From Methanobacteriota archaeon (lineage in GTDB: Archaea; Thermoplasmatota; Poseidoniia; MGIII; CG-Epi1), in the NCBI GenBank assembly GCA_003193815.1, contig PSPB01000051.1:1-5217 (forward strand): a DNA stretch of 5,217 nt, given 5' to 3'. Positions within the stretch are counted from its first letter, which is position 1; every line of letters begins with the position of its first letter. The translations under genes were made by a program, and so were the position numbers. Positions 1 through 5,217 of the stretch are shown here, in pieces. The notes below the pieces were generated by a model that saw nothing but the letters and a program-made list of their open reading frames with translations, did not search any database and was not told the DNA's origin.

Positions 1-1266
1 CTACTGTTTACAGGTCTCTTACCGACAATTTATACAACAATTCGCATCAACTACCTCGGAGATTTACCCGGAGACTGGGGCGTCAATATTGCCTCTCAAC
101 TTGTCTGGGTCAACCTGATCCTGGAAGTGGTCTATGAAGCACTTATCCTGCCACTTTTCTACCTCATAGGAAAAACCATTAATGACAAAGCCCAGACTGT
201 TAACAAAATCAAGAGCGGGCTGGTTGTTACTTTCTGTATTTACCTGGTCTGCACATTAATAATCACAATATTTGCGAAGCAGCTCGTTACATCAATGGCA
301 CAGAATCCAGATACTATCGATGCCACAACGAGTTACATCCGCTTCGAGATGGGAGCTGCCATAATTTTCAGTCTTGTCAAATTCATGATGGTCGTCTTTA
401 TCCTGCTTGATTACAGAATCCATATCTACGCACTTTTACTAATCCAGATGTTTCTTTCCATAATCCTTGATTCCTTCTTCCTGAGCAAATTCGATTTCTC
501 ACTGGATTTAGGAGTCAATGGAATTGCCTTCTCCAACATGATAGTCTATGCTTCCATGCTGACTTACATCCTCTACATTTTCAACCGGAAATACGATTTC
601 ACGGTAGCGGATTTCCAGAAAGACTATGATTTCCACTGGTTAGAAGAATGGCGCAGGATTGGCCAATATTCCGGCCTCGACTCATTCGTCAGGAACGCAT
701 TCTATGTAGTATTCATCGTGAGGATGATGAATGTCATCAACGAACAGGGAACTTACTGGATCGCCAACGGCTTCATCTGGGCCTGGTTGCTACTCCCATT
801 CTACCCACTCGCTGAGCTTTTGAAACAGGACGTTGCGAGCAGGAAAGTAATTAATCACAAGGAAAAAACTGCGGCTTACTTCACCATCGCAACAGGCATA
901 ATCTTGCTATGGTTCATAACTATTCCATTCTGGAAGTTGTTCTTTGAGAAAGTGCTCAACGTATCCGATTCAGACGTGATCTTTGAACTGGTTCTGGTCC
1001 TGATTCCGTTTTATGTCCTCTATGTATACAACACACTGGCAGACAGCGTTTTCTACGGAAAGGGAAAGACCGAACTTCTGGCCCTTCAATCGATCATTAC
1101 CAACGTCACAGTTCACGGCACTGCGTTCATCCTGTTCCGCATGGGGATCTTCGATCCAACCCTGATGGGGATAGCACTTCTTTTTGGTACCGGAATCTTT
1201 GTTGACAGTATCGTAACTTACGTTCTTTACTTCCGATATCTCCGTCAAGTAAATTACCGATTGTAG
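1..1266 (+). CDS. MATE-family efflux transporter, 5'-truncated
   Basis: The frame is open from base 1 to the TAG at 1264-1266, giving 421 visible residues. MATE proteins are usually about 450 residues, so roughly 20-40 N-terminal residues (most of helix 1) are missing. Hydrophobicity suggests the end of helix 1 at about residues 1-12 and eleven further helices near 27-57, 73-92, 118-136, 142-160, 171-194, 228-247, 254-274, 291-312, 326-345, 357-380 and 388-411. A charged linker at about 195-227 would join the two six-helix lobes. Recognisable segments include EALILPLF in helix 2, SGLDSFVRN before helix 7, the IANGFIWAWLLLP stretch in helix 8, and DSVFYGKGKT between helices 10 and 11. I recall these from an uncharacterised 'Na+-driven' MATE subgroup common in bacteria. 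Members of the superfamily export cations, drugs or metabolites by Na+ or H+ antiport across the cytoplasmic membrane; the substrate here is unknown. Base composition is much lower in GC than the neighbour, with AGG used repeatedly for Arg. Family call fairly sure; specificity not. Confidence 0.85.
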   Translation, partial: LLFTGLLPTIYTTIRINYLGDLPGDWGVNIASQLVWVNLILEVVYEALILPLFYLIGKTINDKAQTVNKIKSGLVVTFCIYLVCTLIITIFAKQLVTSMAQNPDTIDATTSYIRFEMGAAIIFSLVKFMMVVFILLDYRIHIYALLLIQMFLSIILDSFFLSKFDFSLDLGVNGIAFSNMIVYASMLTYILYIFNRKYDFTVADFQKDYDFHWLEEWRRIGQYSGLDSFVRNAFYVVFIVRMMNVINEQGTYWIANGFIWAWLLLPFYPLAELLKQDVASRKVINHKEKTAAYFTIATGIILLWFITIPFWKLFFEKVLNVSDSDVIFELVLVLIPFYVLYVYNTLADSVFYGKGKTELLALQSIITNVTVHGTAFILFRMGIFDPTLMGIALLFGTGIFVDSIVTYVLYFRYLRQVNYRL

Positions 1267-1290
1267 TTAAGGCTTTGAAACGCCGGCTTC
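1267..1290. other. Convergent intergenic spacer
   Basis: Only 24 bases separate the two stop codons (TAG on +, TGA on -). The spacer contains a GCCGGC palindrome at 1282-1287 but no hairpin of useful length and no T-run on either strand. No terminator can therefore be called. Transcripts from the two genes probably overlap at their 3' ends if both genes are expressed. Confidence 0.7.
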
Positions 1291-4200
1291 TCACTTCCCC
1301 GCCAGCCGCCACATCCACGCTACCACCACTCCGCCCACCAGCAGCACGCCGCTGAACAGCACGATAGCGGCAGCCGAGAGGCTCGACTCCTCGCCGACGA
1401 CCGAGACCTGCATTTCCGTGGAAGCGAGCAGCGCGCCATCGTTGCCGAGCAGCTGTAGCTCTATCTGGCGGACGCCCGGCTCGACGCCTCCGGGGATGAA
1501 GAGCGTCAGCTGCTGCACCTGCCGCTCGCGCGGGGAGAGGACGAAGTCTACGGGGAGCGGCTGCCAGCCGCCCGGGACGACCGCGACGATGCGCGCATTG
1601 TGCGGGACGTTGCCGTAGTTCCACACTTCTACCGGCAACTCGACCGAATCGCCCGGCTCGACCGAGACGAACGACTCCGCGATGAAGCCGTAGCTCTCCT
1701 CCGGCAGGACGGTCGCGCTGAATTCTCGTTCGGCGAGCAGCTCGCCGCCGCGCCAGCACTGGAGCGTCGCGCTGGCAGTGGTGTTGGCGGGGGTGCCGTA
1801 GGGCAGCTGGAACAGCAGCTGTAGCGCCTGCGCTTCCCACGCGCCGAGGTTGTCGTAGGGGGGGACGATGCTCCAGCCCCACGCCGTGTCGCTGTGGACC
1901 TCGAGCGTGACCTCCTGCGGGCCGTTGCTCTCGCTCACCAGCGACAGCATCTGCGAGCCCGGGACGCCGTCGGTCGCTAGCGCATCCCAGACACCGTTGA
2001 ACCGCGCGCCGCTGTACTGCAACGCCTCGACCGTGCCGGCCGCCTCGTTGGTCGCACCATCGTCGTCAGTGGCGTTGACCATGAAGCCGCCGAGAGTGCC
2101 AGCGAGCGTGCGCGCCGGCACCGCGACGCGCAGCGTCACATCCTGCTCGGCGCCGGCCGCCAGCCAGAGCACCGTCTGCGAGAGCTCGTGTTCCCAGTCG
2201 CCGCTCGCCGTCAGGACAATTCGCACCAGCCCGTCGCCGCGGTTGCGGATGGTCGCGGTGGCGGTGCCGTTCTGCTCCGGGAGCGCGCTGTCGCCGGCGA
2301 CGAGCACGCGCAGCCGGTGGGTCTGGTTCAGCAGCAGCGTGTCGTTGGCGAACGCCGCTTCGCTGCCGTGCTGGAGCAGCACGTATAGCGCTCCGCTGCC
2401 GGCGACGACGTCGCCTGCGGGGGCGGTGAGCTGCACGGTGACGGTGATGTTGCTCCACGCCGCCACCGTCGGCGTCGCGTCCCAGCCACCGATGGTCCAG
2501 TTGGCGGGCGCCGCGAGCGCCAGCTCCATGCTGGCGGGGCCGTTGCCGTAGTTGTAGAGCGTGAGCGTGATGTTGCGCGTCTCGGCCGGGCGGAACTCGC
2601 CCGGCAGCGCCAGCTCGATTCCCGGCTGCTCCCGCTGCTCGACTGTTAATCGCAGTAATGCGTTTGCGTTCGTCTCCTCGGCCGCGAGATTGACCGTGGT
2701 CAGCAGCAGGCTGCCCGCTAGCACCTCGGGGACGGTGACGGTGACGTTGAACTCGAGCGTCGCGTACGGTCCGATGGTGAGATTAGCGGGCGCCGCGACC
2801 GCCCACGCGCCAGCCGTGATTCCGACCGCCACGCTCTCCGGCACGTTGCCGTCGTTGCGCAGCGTCAGCGTGAAGGTGATGTTCGTCCCCGGCAGGTCAC
2901 TCACTGGCGCCAGGGGCGTGACCGCGAGCAGGTGCACCTCGCCCACCACGAAGTGCAGCGCGACAGCCGTGCTCGAGCCGAGGTCGGTTTGCGACGTGAT
3001 GTTGAGCCAGCCGCTGTAGTTGCCGGCGAGAACCTGCTGTGGCAGCCACAGCTCGAACAGCAGCGCGCCGGTCTCGCCGCCCGCTGCGGAAACGTTGGCG
3101 GGAACGCTGCCGTTCCAGCCCGTCGGCAGCGTAAGCGTGACGTTGTAATTATCCTCGAAAACGCCGGTGTTGGTGAACGGCACGCTGGCGTTCCGCTCCG
3201 ATTCCGGGTAGACCATGAACTCGAGCGCGGGCGGTGCCGCGACCCCGTAGTGGGGACGGCCGTGGACCAGCAGGTCATCCACAAACCACCCCTCGGCGAC
3301 CGACCCAAAGTTGGTCGCAAACCGCAGCCGCAGCGTAACGTTCTCGAAGCCGGTCAGGTTGAAGCTGGCGCCCACCCAGCCGCCCGACCCACCGGCGAAC
3401 GCGCTGCCGCCCGCGGCGGACGCGCTGCCGGGGTAGCCCCCTTCGGGCGTTAGCAGGCTCCAGTTCTCGCCGTCGGTGGTATACTCGACCACACCGCCGT
3501 CGTAGTTCGCCTCGGTGTTGAACCAGTGTGAAAAGTCAAGCCACGCCGTATCGAAGCCCCCAAGCGTAAGCGAGGGCAGCAGCAGCGTGTCGTCCATGTC
3601 GTCAACATAACCCGTGCCGACGCCGCACCAGAGTGCGCGTTCGCCGGAGTAGCTGCGCTCGCCGGTCACGTTCCAGAGGCTCTCATTGGCCACCGGCCAC
3701 GCGAGGCCCGATTCGAAATCCTCGAACATGATTACGACTGTCGTCGCGAAAGTGTGTGTCAGCGCGTCGTTGGAGGGCTCGTCGTCCTCCACGACCAGCT
3801 CCGCCTCGAGCGTGTAGTTGCCCCACGCGCCGGGCGTCCACGCCTCGCTCCACTCCCACGCGGCGCCGGGCAGGAGCCACGGCACCGCGACGGTGCGCTC
3901 AACGACGCCGCTGATGAGCAGCGTCGCGTTCAGGCTCTCGAAGCCGGTGTTCTCTACCGTTAGCGCCAGCAGCGTCGGCTGGTGCACTTCGGCCCAGCCC
4001 GGGCTGGCGCGGACGACCGCCAGGTCGGACGGCAGCTGCAATTCGAAAGTCATCCAGTTGCCCGAAACGGAAATGTTGGTGACGCCGATGTGCGTCTCGG
4101 CGCCGTCATAATCGTGGCTCGACGGACTCGAGACGTTGGTGAAACCGCTAGTAGTGTTGGCCCACGGGTCGTCCGCCTGCTTCGGGTTGTTATTGTTGTC

Positions 4201-5217
4201 CGCCTCCTCGAGGTGGACCTTGCGGTGCGCGTCGTTCGACTGGCTGCCGTCCTCGTCGATGTGCCAGATGAGCAGGCCATGCCCGGGAAGGTAGGCGTCG
4301 TAACCGGTTTTCTGCCGGTTCTCGAGCAGGAAGTATTCGCGGCCGCCGAGGCCGTCAATGGGAATCTTCATGATAGAGGCATTGTCCTCGACACGCGAGA
4401 GGTTGTACACCCCTTCCCCCGCGAGGGGCAGGGTTGGTTCTACCCACCCCAGGAATATCTTGGACCAGGCACATAGCTGGGCTGGTGTGTCACCGCCATT
4501 AAGCCAGGAGCCGCCTGCCATCATGCCCCAGTGCCCAATGCCTGAGGAAGAATAGTCTGTATCGTAAAGGTCCGGCAGCCCGAGGTCGTGGCCGAACTCG
4601 TGCCCGAAGACCCCCATCGGCGTCCCCTCGCCCTGCATCGCGTAGCCGCTGATGCGGGTCCCGTTGCGGTATTCGGCCGAAATCGCCCAGCGATGAGACC
4701 AGATGGCGTCGTCACCGGCAGGACCGCCGCCGCCGTTCGACTCGTCGGTCGGCCCCGAGTGGACGATAATCAGGTGGTCGAGGTTGCCGTCGCCGTCACG
4801 GTCGAAGTGGCTGAAGTTGACGAACGGCTGCGCCAGCGCGACCGCCTCGCGTACCAGCGTCTGCGCGTTGCCCTGCGCTTCCGAATTCTGGAACTCGTAT
4901 TCGCCGTAGTAGGACATGTTCTCGCTGGCGTTGAGCCATTGCGGGACGACCGTTCCCGAGATGTTGAACTGCCCGTACGAGTTCTCGTCGAAGAAGTCCC
5001 ACATCGAGCCCGCCTCGCGCGCAAACAGCAGCTCCTCGTAGTACGCGACGTCGTGGTCGCTGTCGGCCGGGTAGTCGGGGAACTGGATGAGCAGCACCAG
5101 CAGGTGCGCGTCGCCAATCCAGTCGCGCTGCGCCAGCTGCGGCTGCTCGGTCTGCTGGTCCTGCGGCGGCGCGTGGCCTGGCGGCTGCGGCGCGAGGTCG
5201 TACGGGATGGAGGGCAC
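1291..5217 (-). CDS. Large surface-anchored M6-family metalloprotease, 5'-truncated
   Basis: One uninterrupted frame gives 1308 residues, ending at the TGA read from 1291-1293. The frame is open at base 5217. The GTG there is probably an internal Val, because no signal peptide follows it and no upstream sequence can be inspected. Order of parts by visible residue: Pro/Gln-rich lead-in (1-30), M6 zinc-protease domain (35-395), CARDB-like beta-sandwich (397-492), jelly-roll domain like that of immune inhibitor A (496-655), six Ig-like NEW3-type repeats (661-1274), and a transmembrane helix (1281-1302) with tail RLAGK. M6 proteases hydrolyse extracellular proteins. This one should be exported and held in the cytoplasmic membrane with its catalytic head far from the surface. 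It has 34 N-x-S/T sequons and only three cysteines (249, 531, 1154), in the style of archaeal surface glycoproteins. The substrate and the exact host are unknown. A bacterial origin remains possible. Confidence 0.9.
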   Translation of the reverse strand: MPSIPYDLAPQPPGHAPPQDQQTEQPQLAQRDWIGDAHLLVLLIQFPDYPADSDHDVAYYEELLFAREAGSMWDFFDENSYGQFNISGTVVPQWLNASENMSYYGEYEFQNSEAQGNAQTLVREAVALAQPFVNFSHFDRDGDGNLDHLIIVHSGPTDESNGGGGPAGDDAIWSHRWAISAEYRNGTRISGYAMQGEGTPMGVFGHEFGHDLGLPDLYDTDYSSSGIGHWGMMAGGSWLNGGDTPAQLCAWSKIFLGWVEPTLPLAGEGVYNLSRVEDNASIMKIPIDGLGGREYFLLENRQKTGYDAYLPGHGLLIWHIDEDGSQSNDAHRKVHLEEADNNNNPKQADDPWANTTSGFTNVSSPSSHDYDGAETHIGVTNISVSGNWMTFELQLPSDLAVVRASPGWAEVHQPTLLALTVENTGFESLNATLLISGVVERTVAVPWLLPGAAWEWSEAWTPGAWGNYTLEAELVVEDDEPSNDALTHTFATTVVIMFEDFESGLAWPVANESLWNVTGERSYSGERALWCGVGTGYVDDMDDTLLLPSLTLGGFDTAWLDFSHWFNTEANYDGGVVEYTTDGENWSLLTPEGGYPGSASAAGGSAFAGGSGGWVGASFNLTGFENVTLRLRFATNFGSVAEGWFVDDLLVHGRPHYGVAAPPALEFMVYPESERNASVPFTNTGVFEDNYNVTLTLPTGWNGSVPANVSAAGGETGALLFELWLPQQVLAGNYSGWLNITSQTDLGSSTAVALHFVVGEVHLLAVTPLAPVSDLPGTNITFTLTLRNDGNVPESVAVGITAGAWAVAAPANLTIGPYATLEFNVTVTVPEVLAGSLLLTTVNLAAEETNANALLRLTVEQREQPGIELALPGEFRPAETRNITLTLYNYGNGPASMELALAAPANWTIGGWDATPTVAAWSNITVTVQLTAPAGDVVAGSGALYVLLQHGSEAAFANDTLLLNQTHRLRVLVAGDSALPEQNGTATATIRNRGDGLVRIVLTASGDWEHELSQTVLWLAAGAEQDVTLRVAVPARTLAGTLGGFMVNATDDDGATNEAAGTVEALQYSGARFNGVWDALATDGVPGSQMLSLVSESNGPQEVTLEVHSDTAWGWSIVPPYDNLGAWEAQALQLLFQLPYGTPANTTASATLQCWRGGELLAEREFSATVLPEESYGFIAESFVSVEPGDSVELPVEVWNYGNVPHNARIVAVVPGGWQPLPVDFVLSPRERQVQQLTLFIPGGVEPGVRQIELQLLGNDGALLASTEMQVSVVGEESSLSAAAIVLFSGVLLVGGVVVAWMWRLAGK
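1312..1377 (-). other. C-terminal transmembrane anchor
   Basis: Residues 1281-1302 form a single hydrophobic helix (AAAIVLFSGVLLVGGVVVAW), preceded by acidic GEESS and followed by the short basic tail RLAGK. This orientation puts the protease domains outside and the C-terminus in the cytoplasm. There is no LPxTG, PGF or GlyGly sorting signature, so a simple permanent membrane anchor is the best reading. Confidence 0.85.
1396..3237 (-). repeat. Six tandem Ig-like NEW3-type domains (protein-level repeat)
   Basis: Residues 661-1274 split into six units of about 95-107 residues, roughly 661-760, 761-860, 866-972, 973-1066, 1068-1172 and 1176-1274. Each has an Asn-containing turn (N683 TG, N788 DGN, N889 YGN, N992 RGD, N1098 GP, N1200 YGN), then a Trp 15-18 residues later (W701, W805, W907, W1008, W1113, W1218), then an 'AG/PG' turn about 29-32 residues further (731, 834, 939, 1039, 1144, 1247). 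This fits NEW3 / NPCBM-associated Ig-like domains common in archaeal surface proteins. The units are well diverged, so this is not a recent DNA duplication. They probably form a stalk lifting the protease from the membrane. Confidence 0.75.
3253..3732 (-). other. Immune inhibitor A-type (VEG/MAM-like) jelly-roll domain
   Basis: Residues 496-655. It begins MFEDFESGLAWPV, contains GERSYSGERALWCG, a strand WLDFSHWFNTE, GGVVEYTTDGENW, then a Gly/Ser/Ala-rich loop with AFAGGSGGW, and ends with LRLRFATNFGSVAEGWFVDDLLV. This order (Ds.dG..W, GGYPG, F.G.sGGW, LRFr..t, GWfvDDi) is what I know from the domain following the catalytic domain in immune inhibitor A and in many secreted proteases. A role in substrate or glycan binding is possible but unproven. 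Confidence 0.75.
3742..4029 (-). other. CARDB-like beta-sandwich domain
   Basis: Residues 397-492. It starts with DLAVVRASPG, has the core LALTVENTGFESLNATLLISG, and closes with YTLEAELVVEDDEPSNDAL. This matches the pattern of CARDB domains (cell-adhesion-related domains in archaeal and bacterial surface proteins): a 'v.N.G' strand, then a final strand and an 'E.nE.NN' type ending. It probably acts as a spacer or adhesion module between the catalytic head and the jelly-roll domain. The stretch around 446-466 is rich in Trp (five Trp). Confidence 0.7.
4570..4602 (-). other. Zinc-binding active site HExxHxxGxxD
   Basis: Residues 206-216 read HEFGHDLGLPD. His206 and His210 are the expected zinc ligands and Glu207 the general base. 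Gly213 allows the turn seen in metzincin-like folds, and Asp216 sits where the third ligand is expected in M6 proteases. A Met-turn-like segment, HWGMMAGGSW, follows at residues 229-238 (4504-4533). All catalytic positions are intact. Confidence 0.88.
4777..4803 (-). other. DxDxDG calcium-loop-like motif in the M6 domain
   Basis: Residues 139-147 read DRDGDGNLD. Aspartates at 139, 141, 143 and 147 are spaced like an EF-hand or dockerin calcium loop, and hydrophobic strand LIIVHSG follows at once. The same acidic loop occurs in many M6 proteases ahead of the zinc site and probably binds a structural calcium ion. Metal identity is inferred from spacing only. Confidence 0.7.

Larger units (their letters stand above)
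4033..5115 (-). other. M6 peptidase catalytic domain
   Basis: Residues 35-395 of the visible protein. It opens with the hydrophobic strand LLVLLIQFPDYP, typical of M6 domains, and continues with FFDENSYGQFNISG, DHLIIVHSG and IWSHRW, then the zinc site. The distal half has REYFLLENRQKTGYD and GHGLLIWHIDED, both hallmarks of this family, then HLEEADNNNN. The length of about 360 residues is normal and no key segment is missing, so the enzyme looks active. The assignment rests on remembered family motifs rather than a profile search. Confidence 0.88.

Noticed and set aside
127..129. GTG as the start codon of the transporter
   Set aside because: The frame is open back to base 1, and the upstream residues (a helix-1 end, then the loop and start of helix 2) belong to the MATE fold. 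Starting here would cut through helix 2.
1282..1287. GCCGGC palindrome as a terminator stem
   Set aside because: It is six bases with no loop and no following T-run, which is too short for an intrinsic terminator. Such palindromes are common by chance in GC-rich DNA.
1127..1882. 251-codon open frame on the - strand spanning the junction of the two genes
   Set aside because: It overlaps both better-supported genes, and its translation is a low-complexity Arg/Ala/Gly-rich product typical of shadow frames in GC-rich DNA. No family motif was seen.
1868..2551. Long + strand open frame opposite the protease (also 2561-3019, 2932-3453 and 3982-4476)
   Set aside because: These are antisense shadows of the high-GC protease gene. 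Their products are rich in Ser/Ala/Arg/Val without domain motifs, and the - strand frame has unmistakable M6 motifs.
4186..4197. Run of four Asn (residues 341-344) in the protease as a repeat or slippage site
   Set aside because: It is short, mixes codons, and sits in the acidic/Asn-rich loop following the HLEEAD segment in M6 domains, which usually varies in length.
5215..5217. GTG at the window edge as the start codon of the protease
   Set aside because: It lies exactly at the boundary with no upstream sequence to judge, and no signal peptide follows although the protein is clearly exported. It is more likely an internal Val codon.
1..5217. Defence system, biosynthetic cluster or mobile element
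   Set aside because: Only two genes are visible, both with ordinary family assignments. No transposase, integrase, terminal repeats, toxin-antitoxin pair or CRISPR-like spacing was seen on either strand.

Overview
The window holds two genes that converge tail to tail. Each is cut by the window edge at its 5' end, so no promoter, ribosome binding site or start codon can be assigned to either. No RNA gene, CRISPR array, insertion sequence or attachment site is visible.

Bases 1-1266 (+ strand) are the 3' part of a polytopic membrane protein of the MATE (multidrug and toxin extrusion) transporter family. The reading frame is open from base 1 and lacks only the extreme N-terminus. A 24-base spacer (1267-1290) follows. 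Bases 1291-5217 (- strand) encode at least 1308 residues of a very large cell-surface metalloprotease. From the N-terminal side it has a Pro/Gln-rich lead-in, an M6 (immune inhibitor A type) zinc-protease domain with an intact HEFGH site, a CARDB-like beta-sandwich, a jelly-roll domain like the one following the catalytic domain in immune inhibitor A, six Ig-like (NEW3-type) repeats, and one C-terminal transmembrane helix with a short basic tail. Its N-terminus, presumably with a signal peptide, lies beyond base 5217.

The protease carries 34 N-x-S/T sequons, has only three cysteines, and ends in a plain membrane anchor with no LPxTG or similar sorting motif. This fits an archaeal surface glycoprotein, and I would guess a marine Thermoplasmatota/Poseidoniales-like euryarchaeon. 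That is an inference from protein style, not a taxonomic match. The transporter resembles MATE proteins I associate with bacteria such as Bacteroidota and spirochaetes.

The two genes differ sharply in composition. The transporter is AT-leaning (a few hand-counted 60-base lines gave 33-53% GC), while the protease is GC-rich (two lines gave 57% and 80%). The switch falls at the convergent junction. It may reflect horizontal acquisition of one gene or a chimeric metagenomic contig. Nothing shows that the two genes work together. The likely biology is a surface protease that digests extracellular protein next to an unrelated export pump. I do not see evidence here for a new multi-gene system. The main points of interest are the protease architecture, its predicted glycosylation and the compositional break.
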